Positions 1 through 8,232 of a stretch of DNA of 64,000 bases are shown here, in pieces. Location: contig NZ_CP146077.1 in the NCBI RefSeq assembly GCF_037023725.1, forward strand, positions 506,001-570,000, read 5' to 3'. The notes beneath the pieces are model-generated. The model had not been told where the DNA came from and searched no databases. It saw only the letters and a list, made by a program, of their open reading frames with translations. The translations under genes were made by a program, and so were the position numbers. This DNA comes from Pseudomonas bubulae. Its GTDB lineage: Bacteria; Pseudomonadota; Gammaproteobacteria; Pseudomonadales; Pseudomonadaceae. The first letter of the stretch is position 1. Each line of letters starts with the position of its first letter.

Positions 1-1307
1 ATCAACGCTTCGATCTCGGCGACAGTTTTTGGCACGTCGCCCGTCAGGATTTCACAGCCATGTTTGGTGACCACTACGTCGTCCTCGATTCGCACGCCGA
101 TGCCGCGCCATTTTTTCGCGACATCGAGGTTGCCGGGGCTGATATAGATACCCGGCTCGACGGTCAGGGTCATGCCCGCCTCCAGCACGCGCCACTCACC
201 CTCGACCTTGTATTCACCCACGTCATGCACATCGAGCCCAAGCCAGTGGCCAGCACGGTGCATGTAAAACGGCTTGTAGGCCTCGCTGGCGATCAGTTCG
301 TCAACGTCACCCTGCAATAGCCCCAACTCCACCAGCCCGGCGGTAATTACCCGGACTGTGGCTTCATGGGCCTGATTCCAGTGTTTATCAGGGGCAATTT
401 CGGTAATTGCCGCCTCTTGTGCAGCCAGAACCAGCTCGTAGATCGCTTTCTGTTCCGCTGAAAAACGGCCGTTGACCGGGAACGTACGGCTTATATCGCT
501 GGCGTAGCAGTCGATCTCGCAGCCAGCATCAATCAACACCAGATCGCCGCTTTTGAGCAGTGCATCATTCTCCTGGTAATGCAGGATGCAGCTGTTATCG
601 CCAGAGGCGACGATCGAGCCATAGGCTGGCATTTTTGCCCCGCTTTTACGAAATTCGTAATCCAGCTCTGCCTCCAGGCTGTACTCATGCAAACCGGCGC
701 GGCTGGCCTGCATTGCACGCACATGGGCGCGAGCCGAAATTTGCGCCGCATGGCGCATGACCTTGAGCTCTGCCGCCGATTTATACAGGCGCATGTCATG
801 CATCAGATGATCCAGAGCAACGAATTCGTTGGGCGGCTGGGCACCGAGGCTGGCCTTGGAACGAATCGCGTTGATCCACTCCATCAGATTGCGATCGAAT
901 TCGGGATTGCCGCCCATCGCCGAATACACCCGGCTGCGGCCTTCGATCAGGCCCGGCAGGATGTCGTCGATATCGGTGATCGGGAACGCGTCGTCAGCAC
1001 CGAAGTCGCGAATTGCGCCTTCCTGCCCGGCCCGCAGGCCGTCCCACAATTCACGCTCGGCGTTGCGCTCGCGACAAAACAGCACGTACTCGCCATGTGC
1101 CCGGCCCGGAATCAGGACGATCACGGCCGCAGGCTCGGGAAAGCCGCTCAGGTACTGGAAATTGCTGTCCTGGCGGTAAACATGTTCGACATCGCGATTG
1201 CGAATGGCCACCGCCGCAGCGGGCAGGATCGCAATGCTGTTGGGCTCCATCTGCGCCATGAGTGCCTTGCGGCGACGTGCGTATTCCGATTTCGGGATAT
1301 GGATCAT
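1..1307 (-). CDS. pepP: Xaa-Pro aminopeptidase PepP (3' end outside window)
   Basis: This is a metallopeptidase that removes the N-terminal residue from peptides with proline in second position; it acts in the cytoplasm. The reverse-strand frame reads from ATG at 1307 to the window edge without a stop, giving about 435 residues. The family is usually about 440-445 residues, so only the last few are missing. The N-terminal AMP_N domain is followed by the pita-bread catalytic domain, with the metal-ligand motifs visible as LIDAGCEIDCYASDISR, HRAGHWLGLDVHD, TVEPGIY and RIEDDVVV. It lies 29 bp after the UPF0149 gene on the same strand, the usual ygfB-pepP arrangement; ubiH-like genes normally follow but would be outside the window. 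Confidence 0.95.
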   Translation of the reverse strand, partial: MIHIPKSEYARRRKALMAQMEPNSIAILPAAAVAIRNRDVEHVYRQDSNFQYLSGFPEPAAVIVLIPGRAHGEYVLFCRERNAERELWDGLRAGQEGAIRDFGADDAFPITDIDDILPGLIEGRSRVYSAMGGNPEFDRNLMEWINAIRSKASLGAQPPNEFVALDHLMHDMRLYKSAAELKVMRHAAQISARAHVRAMQASRAGLHEYSLEAELDYEFRKSGAKMPAYGSIVASGDNSCILHYQENDALLKSGDLVLIDAGCEIDCYASDISRTFPVNGRFSAEQKAIYELVLAAQEAAITEIAPDKHWNQAHEATVRVITAGLVELGLLQGDVDELIASEAYKPFYMHRAGHWLGLDVHDVGEYKVEGEWRVLEAGMTLTVEPGIYISPGNLDVAKKWRGIGVRIEDDVVVTKHGCEILTGDVPKTVAEIEAL

Positions 1308-1336
1308 GGGCAGACGGTTTCCCTCTTGTCGATCAA

Positions 1337-1894
1337 TCAGTGCAGCGAAGGCTTGGCTGGCGCGGCGTCAGCAGTTTTTTTGGTTTCGGTGAACAGCAAC
1401 AGCGGCGCGACGCGCAGGTATTCCATCACTTCCATATAGTCGCTTTCGCCGTCTTCAGACTCTTCCAGGGCATCTTGCACCTGAGCGATGGCGGCCAGGT
1501 CGCGCAGCACTTCGTTGGCTTCATCGCTCAGCGAATAGGCGCGGCGGGTCAGACCGAAACCGGACAGGAAACCCTGGCACCACTGGCCCAGGGCAGCAGC
1601 GCGCTCGGTCAATGGTGCGTCGTCGGTCGGCAGCAACAGCACGACGGTCATGTCGTCACTGGTCAGCTCACCCTTGACCATCTCTTGCAATCCGATCAAG
1701 GCATTGCGTACGTTGTCTTGTGGCTCACCAGCCAACAGTTCGGCAGCTTCGACCAGCCAGGCGTCGGCATCGAAACCGGCACCGGCACAGCTGCGACCCA
1801 GCAGGTGGCCATGCAGTTCGGCAGGCGAGACGGAGTGGCCGTTGGCGGTCAGCAGGGTTACAAAGGCTTGATACGGGGAATTCTGAATAGGCAT
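1337..1894 (-). CDS. ygfB: UPF0149 / YgfB family protein
   Basis: This 185-residue protein belongs to the UPF0149 (YgfB/YecA) family: it is helical, acidic and has no signal peptide. In P. aeruginosa the orthologue YgfB is reported to damp AlpA-dependent expression of the amidase gene ampDh3 and so affects beta-lactam tolerance; whether that holds here is inference. It is the first gene of a reverse-strand unit with pepP, and it is divergent from the ZapB-like/zapA pair across a 134 bp gap. Unlike the zinc-binding YecA members, no C-terminal SEC-C cysteine cluster is visible. Confidence 0.9.
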   Translation of the reverse strand: MPIQNSPYQAFVTLLTANGHSVSPAELHGHLLGRSCAGAGFDADAWLVEAAELLAGEPQDNVRNALIGLQEMVKGELTSDDMTVVLLLPTDDAPLTERAAALGQWCQGFLSGFGLTRRAYSLSDEANEVLRDLAAIAQVQDALEESEDGESDYMEVMEYLRVAPLLLFTETKKTADAAPAKPSLH

Positions 1895-2028
1895 GGTCAG
1901 CTAGGCGCCAAGCGGCGCTATGTCTAGAATGGAGGGCTTGTATCCTAGCATCGGCAGCCGTGCCAGACCATCGAGGCGTCAACTCGTTTGACAGTCACCG
2001 CCCATCAGAAAATACACAGTAGGACACA

Positions 2029-2238
2029 ATGGAAGACACCGACCTGCATGCACTGATGGCTAGACTCGAGTTGCTGATTAGCCGAGTCGAGCAACTTAAC
2101 CGTCAAAACGCACTCTTAACTGCTCAGGAAAAGACTTGGCGCGAGGAACGCGCGCACCTCATTGAAAAAAACGAAATCGCCAGAAACAAGGTGGAATCGA
2201 TGATTTCGCGCCTCAAAGCCCTGGAGCAAGACTCATGA
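2029..2238 (+). CDS. TIGR02449-type small coiled-coil protein
   Basis: This 69-residue protein is almost entirely one predicted coiled coil, rich in Glu, Arg and Leu (LMARLELLISRVEQLNRQN at the start). It matches the small protein conserved upstream of zapA in Pseudomonas (TIGR02449). It resembles ZapB in size and structure, so a role in Z-ring organisation is a reasonable inference from structure and from its place, but is not shown. Its stop overlaps the zapA start by 4 bp, which suggests translational coupling. Confidence 0.85.
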   Translation: MEDTDLHALMARLELLISRVEQLNRQNALLTAQEKTWREERAHLIEKNEIARNKVESMISRLKALEQDS

Positions 2239-2552
2239 GTTCAAGCAGTAGCGTCACCGTGCACATCCTCGATAAAGAGTATTCGATCATGTGCCCCCAG
2301 GAAGAACGCAGCAACCTGGTGAGCGCCGCCCGCTACCTGGACGGCAAAATGCGCGAAATTCGCAGCAGCGGCAAAGTCATTGGCGCCGACCGTATCGCCG
2401 TAATGGCTGCACTGAATATTACCCATGATCTGCTGCACAAGCAGGAAGTCGCCGAAGTTCAGACCAGCAGCACTACCCGAGAACAGGTACGCGACCTGCT
2501 CGATCGCGTTGATCTGGTGCTGGCCACTGATCCGAGCGAACGCCAAAGCTGA
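2235..2552 (+). CDS. zapA: Cell division protein ZapA
   Basis: This is a 105-residue ZapA, the cytoplasmic protein that cross-links FtsZ filaments at mid-cell. The N-terminal globular part contains the family pattern VHILDKEYSIMCP followed by LVSAARYLDGKMREIR, and the C-terminal half is the dimerising helix. It is translated from an ATG that overlaps the preceding coiled-coil gene. It sits directly before 6S RNA and the 5-formyltetrahydrofolate cyclo-ligase gene, the zapA-ssrS-ygfA order that is conserved across gamma-proteobacteria. Confidence 0.95.
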   Translation: MSSSSSVTVHILDKEYSIMCPQEERSNLVSAARYLDGKMREIRSSGKVIGADRIAVMAALNITHDLLHKQEVAEVQTSSTTREQVRDLLDRVDLVLATDPSERQS

Positions 2553-2584
2553 TTCAAATCGTTACTTTGGGGTATACTCGCGCC

Positions 2585-2763
2585 ACTCCCTGGAGTATTC
2601 GCCAGTTAGCGATGTCCCTGAGCCGATTCGCACTACCCTGGAGCTTGCACGTTGGGCCGGTGTGCATGTCCGCTAGACGGAAAGCCTTAAGGTCTACTGC
2701 AACTTCCACCTTGAACTTTCGGGTTCAAGGGCCAAGCCGACAGCGGTACGTCGGGGAGCCTGA
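2585..2763 (+). ncRNA. ssrS: 6S RNA
   Basis: The gap between zapA and the 5-FCL gene holds the conserved 6S RNA, a long hairpin that sequesters sigma-70 RNA polymerase in stationary phase. A good -10 box (TATACT, 2573-2578) lies just upstream. The ends pair as a closing stem: CTCCC at 2586-2590 with GGGAG at 2754-2758. Inside, the TGTCCCTGAGCCGAT segment (2614-2628) and the GGTTCAAGG segment near 2722 look like Pseudomonas 6S RNA. The exact 5' and 3' ends are estimated from the stem and the promoter spacing. Co-transcription with the downstream folate gene is common. Confidence 0.85.
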
Positions 2764-2846
2764 TTTCCTAGCGCAATGCCAGCCAACTGCTGGCATTGGC
2801 TTGCACGAGCCACCACCCGGTGTCTCGATCCTGAACAGCACGCCAT

Positions 2847-3452
2847 ATGAACGAACCTGCGCCGCCTTCCCGCCCGCAACTTCGCCGAATCCTGCGCAAA
2901 GCCCGCCGCGACCTGTCGCCCTGCGAGCAACGCCAGGCAGCCCGTGGCCTGTACCGGCAACTGGCGCAACACCCGCTGTTTCGCCGCGCCAAACACATTT
3001 CGCTGTACCTGCCCACTGACGGTGAAATCGATCCGCGCCTGCTCCTGCGCGAAGCTCAGCGTCGGGGCAAAATCACCTACCTGCCGGTTCTCAGTGCCTG
3101 GCCGAAAACTAAAATGGTCTTTCAGCGGGTCGCCCCCGGCGAAAAGCTGATCCCCAACCGTTTCCGCATTCTTGAACCCCGTATCAACCGCGCACGCCAA
3201 CGCAAGGTCTGGGCGCTGGACCTGGTGCTGCTACCACTGGTGGGGTTTGATGCGACGGGGGGACGGCTGGGCATGGGCGGCGGTTTTTATGACCGCAGCC
3301 TGGCCTATCAGGCAAGACGCCAAAGCTGGCGCAAGCCGACACTGTTGGGGCTGGCCCACGAATGTCAGAAAGTGGCGTGCCTGGACCAGGCCAGTTGGGA
3401 TGTCCCTTTGCAGGGCACGGTCTCGGACAGGCAGTGGTACGTCGCCCACTGA
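2847..3452 (+). CDS. ygfA: 5-formyltetrahydrofolate cyclo-ligase
   Basis: This 201-residue enzyme converts 5-formyl-THF to 5,10-methenyl-THF using ATP, returning the storage form of folate to one-carbon metabolism. The N-terminal basic LRRILRKARRDLS segment is the phosphate-binding region, and the family signature GGRLGMGGGFYDR is present near residue 140. It follows ssrS by about 80 bp, the usual arrangement linked to persister formation in E. coli. The sequence is full length and unremarkable. Confidence 0.93.
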   Translation: MNEPAPPSRPQLRRILRKARRDLSPCEQRQAARGLYRQLAQHPLFRRAKHISLYLPTDGEIDPRLLLREAQRRGKITYLPVLSAWPKTKMVFQRVAPGEKLIPNRFRILEPRINRARQRKVWALDLVLLPLVGFDATGGRLGMGGGFYDRSLAYQARRQSWRKPTLLGLAHECQKVACLDQASWDVPLQGTVSDRQWYVAH

Positions 3453-3495
3453 CAATCAAGGCATCACTGACAAAGCGATGCCCAGGAATCAGTTT

Positions 3496-3645
3496 TTAGC
3501 GTTTGAAGGGTTGTACTTGCTGTTGCGCCAGCTCAATCGGCGCGTCTGTCGAATTTGACCAGAGACTTTGCGCGTAGCCTGTTGTAACCACACCCAAACC
3601 GAACAAAATAACCAGCATCCACAGTAAATCCGGTTTGCGTTTCAT
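3496..3645 (-). CDS. Small single-pass membrane protein (49 aa)
   Basis: A short reverse-strand frame starts at ATG 3645 behind a strong ribosome-binding site (GGAGGG, 8 bp upstream) and ends in TAA at 3496. It begins MKRKPDLLWMLVILFGLG, has one hydrophobic segment at about residues 7-24, and then a short polar, glutamine-rich tail. The positive N-terminus and membrane segment suggest an inner-membrane microprotein or an uncleaved exported one. I recall a similar small hypothetical protein in other Pseudomonas at this place, but the function is unknown. It converges with the 5-FCL gene. Confidence 0.7.
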   Translation of the reverse strand: MKRKPDLLWMLVILFGLGVVTTGYAQSLWSNSTDAPIELAQQQVQPFKR

Positions 3646-3841
3646 CGATTGCCCTCCTTCAGGCAAATCAACACGATGACAGCAACGGTTTTTGTTATAG
3701 GCCGTGCAGCAGCGTCAAGCTTAAAAGGCGGGCATTTTGCGGCAACACGCACACGCAAGCAAACGCTGACGTCAACCGACTGTCGGTTTAGCCAAATGTT
3801 GCCGGACAAAATAATCACAGCATGTTTCTGGAGTATAGAAG

Positions 3842-4291
3842 ATGGCTTATTGGCTGATGAAATCCGAGCCTGACGAATTTTCGATCAAGGATTTGCAAAA
3901 GCTCGGCGAAGCTCGCTGGGACGGTGTGCGCAACTATCAGGCGCGCAATTTCATGCGAGCCATGGCGGTGGGTGACCTGTTCTTTTTCTACCACTCCAGT
4001 TGCCCCGAGCCAGGGATTGCCGGAGTAGGCCGAATCGTCCAGGCCGCTTATCCGGACCCGACGGCCCTGGACCCTGAAAGTCATTACTTCGACCCCAAGG
4101 CCAGCGTCGAGAAAAACCCGTGGAGCGCACTGCAGGTCGCCCATGAGCAGACCTTTCCCCGGGTGATCAAACTCGACTACCTCAAACAGCAAAGCGCTCT
4201 GGCCGAAATGCCGCTGGTGCAAAAAGGCAGCCGCCTTTCAGTGATGCCAGTGACGGGCGAGCAATGGGCTGTGGTGATGGGGTTGCTGTAA
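3842..4291 (+). CDS. EVE domain-containing protein
   Basis: This 149-residue protein is a single EVE domain of the PUA-like superfamily, a fold that binds modified bases in DNA or RNA. Typical family patterns are visible: MAYWLMKSEPDEFSI at the start, WDGVRNYQARNFMR, and VGDLFFFYHSS. No substrate can be inferred from the sequence. A TGGAG ribosome-binding site lies 8 bp before the ATG. It is monocistronic, followed by a REP cluster. The free-standing form is common in Proteobacteria, in contrast to EVE domains fused to restriction nucleases. Confidence 0.9.
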   Translation: MAYWLMKSEPDEFSIKDLQKLGEARWDGVRNYQARNFMRAMAVGDLFFFYHSSCPEPGIAGVGRIVQAAYPDPTALDPESHYFDPKASVEKNPWSALQVAHEQTFPRVIKLDYLKQQSALAEMPLVQKGSRLSVMPVTGEQWAVVMGLL

Positions 4292-4301
4292 AGCGGATCG
4301 C

Positions 4302-4405
4302 TGTGGGAGAGGGCTTGGTGTGGGAGCGGGCTTGCTCTCGATTCAGACGGTGTGGTTTATCAGGTGAGCCGCAGCGATCCCATCGCGAGCAAGCCCGCTC
4401 CTACA
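4302..4405 (+). repeat. REP pair with an extra truncated copy
   Basis: Two inverted copies of a Pseudomonas REP element face each other: TGTGGGAGCGGGCTTGCTCTCGA type at 4319-4341 and its complement at 4384-4405. A degenerate partial copy (TGTGGGAGAGGGCTTGG) precedes the first at 4302-4318. The unit lies between the EVE gene and the HlyD operon. It can form a long hairpin and may act in mRNA 3'-end stability, which is inference. Confidence 0.85.
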
Positions 4406-4537
4406 ACACTCCGGCTCTGCACCTGACAAGCAGCATCCGATTTTAGCGTCTACGCTCTGGACTTCCTTTGACTGGCATCAAGTCGCAATCGGCTTGAAAC
4501 CGTCAAACTAGAGCGCTCTGTGACACAGGATGTTGGC

Positions 4538-5503
4538 ATGTCTAGCAATCACCGTATTTCCCATTATTTCGTTATCCCTTTGGCTGTCTTGCTGATCGCA
4601 GCAGGCGGGTTCGGTTATTGGAAATCCCAGCACGACCGCCTCCCCGAAGGCATCAGCATGGGCAACGGCCGCCTCGAAGCCACAGAAGTGCAAATCGCAG
4701 CAAAAATCCCCGGGCGTCTGGCTGAAGTGCTGGTTGACGAAGGCGACCGGGTAACCCAGGGCCAACTGCTGGCCCGCATGGACACCCGCACCCTGGAAGC
4801 CAGTCGTGCGCAAGCTGAAGCCGAAGTGCTGCGCGCCCGCCAGACCCTGGCCGCCAACGAAGCCAACGTGCAACTGCGCCAGAGCGAAAAACTGCTGGCC
4901 AGCCAGGAACTCAAGCGCTTTCGCCAACTGTCCCAGCGCGGTTTTGCCAGCGGTCAGCAACTGGATCAGCAACAAGCCCGATTCGACACCAGCAACGCAG
5001 CAGTAGTCGCCGCCCAGGCCCAGGTAGCGGCTGCCAAGGCCGCGATTGGTTCATCCCAGGCTCAGGTCGCACAGCTGACCAGCGAAATTGACGACAGCAG
5101 CCTGCGCGCACCGATCAACGGCGTGATCCAGCTGCGCCTGGCCGAACCTGGCGAAGTCCTCGGCTCGGGCGGCCGGGTATTTATGATGATCGACCCCGGC
5201 GACCAGTACATGAACCTGTACATGCCCGCTTCGGTGGTCGGCAAATTGACTGTGGGTTCTGAGGCACGCATCGTGCTCGACGCCCTGCCAGACCGGGCGC
5301 TGCCGGCCAAAATCACTTTTGTCGCAGCCAAATCCCAGTTCACCCCCAAAGAAGTTGAAACCCGCGACGAGCGACAAAAACTGGTATTCCGGGTAAAGCT
5401 GCGCCTCACCGACCCGGGTGCCGTGCCCCAGGCCAAACCGGGCATGCCGGGTGCCGGTTATGTGCGAACCGCCGATGTACCATGGCCGGCTAATCTGCAA
5501 TGA
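4538..5503 (+). CDS. HlyD-family membrane fusion protein
   Basis: This 321-residue periplasmic adaptor links an inner-membrane ABC exporter to the cell exterior. An N-terminal membrane anchor (about residues 10-27) is followed by a biotinyl-lipoyl-like half domain (ATEVQIAAKIPGRLAEV), a long alpha-helical hairpin rich in Ala/Gln/Glu (about 90-190) and a beta-barrel. ATG 4538 is preferred over the GTG at 4520 because an AGGA motif lies 8 bp before it. The last codons overlap the downstream ABC gene by 4 bp (ATGA). It corresponds to YhiI of the yhiI-rbbA-yhhJ locus. The substrate is unknown. Confidence 0.9.
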   Translation: MSSNHRISHYFVIPLAVLLIAAGGFGYWKSQHDRLPEGISMGNGRLEATEVQIAAKIPGRLAEVLVDEGDRVTQGQLLARMDTRTLEASRAQAEAEVLRARQTLAANEANVQLRQSEKLLASQELKRFRQLSQRGFASGQQLDQQQARFDTSNAAVVAAQAQVAAAKAAIGSSQAQVAQLTSEIDDSSLRAPINGVIQLRLAEPGEVLGSGGRVFMMIDPGDQYMNLYMPASVVGKLTVGSEARIVLDALPDRALPAKITFVAAKSQFTPKEVETRDERQKLVFRVKLRLTDPGAVPQAKPGMPGAGYVRTADVPWPANLQ

Positions 5504-8232
5504 ATGATCTGGCGCTAAACGCCAGTGGCATCAGCCACAGGTACGGCAGCCAGCAGGCGCTGCTGGACATCACGTTCAGCCTGCCCAAAGGCACGCGCTG
5601 CGGGTTGATCGGCCCTGATGGTGCGGGCAAGTCGAGCCTGCTGGGGCTGATTGCCGGGGTCAAGAAGCTCCAGGAGGGCACCCTTGAGGTGCTCGGCGGC
5701 CCGATTGATAACCGCCGGCATCGCAACACCCTGTACCCGCTGATCGCGTTTATGCCCCAGGGCCTGGGTGGCAACCTTTACCCGGAACTGTCGATCAGCG
5801 AAAACATCCGCTTTTTCGGCACCCTGTTTGGCCTGTCGAAAGACGACTGCGAGCAACGCATGGCCGAACTGCTCAAGGCCACCGACCTTGAGCGTTTTGC
5901 CGAGCGCCCGGCGGGCAAGCTCTCGGGCGGCATGAAACAAAAACTTGGGCTGTGCTGCGCATTGATTCACGAGCCCGACCTGCTGATCCTCGACGAGCCC
6001 ACCACAGGTGTCGACCCGCTGTCACGCCGACGCTTCTGGGAGCTAGTGGAAGATGTGCGCCGCCAGCGCCCGCAACTGACGCTGCTGGTGGCGACGGCCT
6101 ACATGGAAGAGGCCGAGCAGTTCGAACACTGCCTGATGCTTGATCGCGGCAAGTTGATTGCCACCGGTCTGAGCCAGGAACTGGCGGCAGTCACCACAAC
6201 CGGCAAGCTCGACGAGGCCTTCACCCACTATCAGGGTGACAGCGGCCACAGCAGCGAGCCACTGGTGATTCCACCGCGCACCAGCGACAACAGTGATATC
6301 GCCATTGAAGCCCACGACCTGACCCTGAGATTCGGCGATTTCACCGCAGTGAACAACGTCAGCTTTGCCATTGGCCGGGGCGAAATTTTTGGCTTTTTGG
6401 GCTCTAACGGTTGCGGCAAAACCACCACCATGAAGGTCCTCACCGGGTTGATGCCGGCCACCGAAGGCAGCGCCAAATTGCTGGGCAACCCGGTGAACGC
6501 CAAGGATCTGGCCACCCGCAAGCGCGTGGGTTTCATGTCGCAAAGCTTCTCGCTGTACGGCGAGTTGAGCGTGCGCCAAAACCTGGTGCTGCACGCACAA
6601 CTGTTTGACTTGCCCAAGGCCGAAAGCGAGCCGCGTATCGAAGAATTGATCGAGCGTTTCGATCTCGGCGACGTGGCCACACAACAGTCCGGCGAGTTGC
6701 CCCTGGGTTTGCGCCAGCGCCTGTCTCTGGCGGTGGCTGTGCTGCATCGCCCGGAAGTGTTGATCCTCGATGAGCCGACTTCGGGCGTGGACCCGGCCGC
6801 CCGCGATGATTTCTGGCGCTTGCTGATCGAGTTGTCCCGCGAGCAAGGGGTGACCATCTTCCTGTCCACACACTTTATGAACGAAGCCCAGCGCTGCGAC
6901 CGTATCTCGTTGATGCACGCCGGCAAGGTGCTGGCCTGCGACACGCCCGATGCGCTACAACACCAGTTCCAGGGCGATACGCTGGAAGCGGCGTTTGTCA
7001 CCTGCCTGGAACAGGCCCAGAACGACCAGGACGCCAGCGCGGCCTCTTCTCCCGAGCCTGTCGCCACGCCTGCGGTCAATTCGCCGCCACCGGTCAGCAA
7101 AAGGGGTTTCAGCCTGACCCGGCTGATTGCCGTGGCCAGTCGCGAATCCAAAGAGTTGCTGCGCGACAAGGTGCGCATGGCCTTTGCCTTGCTGGGCGCG
7201 CTGTTCATGATGGTGATTTTTGGCTACGGCATTTCGCTGGACGTGGAAAACCTCGCCTTCGCCGTCTACGACCAGGATCAGAGCCCGCAAAGCCGCGCCT
7301 ATCTCGAGGCATTCCGCGGCTCCCGGTATTTCGAAGAACACACGCCGATCCGCAGTGCAGATGAGTTGCACAAACGCCTGCAACGCTCGGAAATAAAAAT
7401 TGCCCTGGAAATCCCCCCGGGGTTTGGCCGGGATTTGTATGCCGGGCGCCAGCCTACGGTTGCCGCATGGCTTGATGGCGGCATGCCATTTCGCGCCGAA
7501 ACCAGCCGCAGTTATGTGCAGGCCGTGCATCAGGCCAACCTGGAACAATTGGCCACATTGAGTAGCCAGGCACAAAACCGGCAAGCCTCAGTCAAACTGG
7601 AAACCCGTTTCCGCTACAACCAGGATGTGATCAGCGTCAATGCCATCGGCCCCGGCGTGATGGCGCTAATCCTGGCGTTTATCCCGGCCATGCTGACCGC
7701 GCTGGGCATTGTGCGAGAAAAAGAGCTGGGCTCCATCACCAACTTCTACGCCACACCCCTGACACGCCTTGAATTCCTGCTGGGCAAACAGGCGCCTTAT
7801 CTGGCGGTGAGCCTGGTCAACCTGGCGTTGCTGGTGGCCATGAACCGCTGGCTGTTTGGCGTACCGTTCAAGGGCAGCGGCTTGACCCTGGCGCTGGGCG
7901 GGCTGCTGTATGTACTGTCGACCACCAGCATGGGCCTGCTGATTTCCGCCTTCACCCGCACCCAGATCGCCGCGATCCTGGGCACCATGATCATCACCAG
8001 CCTGCCGACCATTCAGTTTTCCGGGTTGCTGGTGCCGCGCTCCTCACTCGAAGGAGCCTCGGCGGTAATGGGCATGCTGTTCCCGGCCGGGCATTTCCTT
8101 GATATCGCAGTAGGCACCTTCACCAAAGCGCTCGACCTGCGCCAACTGTGGCCGCAATGCCTGGCATTGTTCGGCTTTTTTGTGGCGTTTACCGGGTTGA
8201 GCCTGATCATGCTCAAGAAGCAGGAGGTTTGA
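5500..8232 (+). CDS. rbbA: RbbA-type ABC transporter, two ATPase domains fused to a permease
   Basis: This is a 910-residue fusion. The first ATPase domain (about 1-235) has GPDGAGKSS, LSGGMKQK and LLILDEPTTGVDP. The second (about 265-500) has GSNGCGKTT and LILDEPTSGVDP, but its signature reads LPLGLRQR instead of LSGGQ. An ABC-2 type permease with six membrane segments follows (about 545-910). The architecture is that of RbbA/YhiH, in E. coli described as a ribosome-associated ATPase; here the operon context with HlyD and a second permease argues for an exporter. It overlaps both neighbours, by 4 bp upstream and 1 bp downstream. Confidence 0.9.
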   Translation: MNDLALNASGISHRYGSQQALLDITFSLPKGTRCGLIGPDGAGKSSLLGLIAGVKKLQEGTLEVLGGPIDNRRHRNTLYPLIAFMPQGLGGNLYPELSISENIRFFGTLFGLSKDDCEQRMAELLKATDLERFAERPAGKLSGGMKQKLGLCCALIHEPDLLILDEPTTGVDPLSRRRFWELVEDVRRQRPQLTLLVATAYMEEAEQFEHCLMLDRGKLIATGLSQELAAVTTTGKLDEAFTHYQGDSGHSSEPLVIPPRTSDNSDIAIEAHDLTLRFGDFTAVNNVSFAIGRGEIFGFLGSNGCGKTTTMKVLTGLMPATEGSAKLLGNPVNAKDLATRKRVGFMSQSFSLYGELSVRQNLVLHAQLFDLPKAESEPRIEELIERFDLGDVATQQSGELPLGLRQRLSLAVAVLHRPEVLILDEPTSGVDPAARDDFWRLLIELSREQGVTIFLSTHFMNEAQRCDRISLMHAGKVLACDTPDALQHQFQGDTLEAAFVTCLEQAQNDQDASAASSPEPVATPAVNSPPPVSKRGFSLTRLIAVASRESKELLRDKVRMAFALLGALFMMVIFGYGISLDVENLAFAVYDQDQSPQSRAYLEAFRGSRYFEEHTPIRSADELHKRLQRSEIKIALEIPPGFGRDLYAGRQPTVAAWLDGGMPFRAETSRSYVQAVHQANLEQLATLSSQAQNRQASVKLETRFRYNQDVISVNAIGPGVMALILAFIPAMLTALGIVREKELGSITNFYATPLTRLEFLLGKQAPYLAVSLVNLALLVAMNRWLFGVPFKGSGLTLALGGLLYVLSTTSMGLLISAFTRTQIAAILGTMIITSLPTIQFSGLLVPRSSLEGASAVMGMLFPAGHFLDIAVGTFTKALDLRQLWPQCLALFGFFVAFTGLSLIMLKKQEV

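Noticed and set aside
4302..4405. REP pairs as a short CRISPR array
   Set aside because: Copies are inverted pairs of one palindrome, not regularly spaced direct repeats, and no cas genes are near.
4520..4537. GTG start giving six more residues for the HlyD protein
   Set aside because: ATG 4538 has an AGGA motif at the right distance and matches the usual MFP start.
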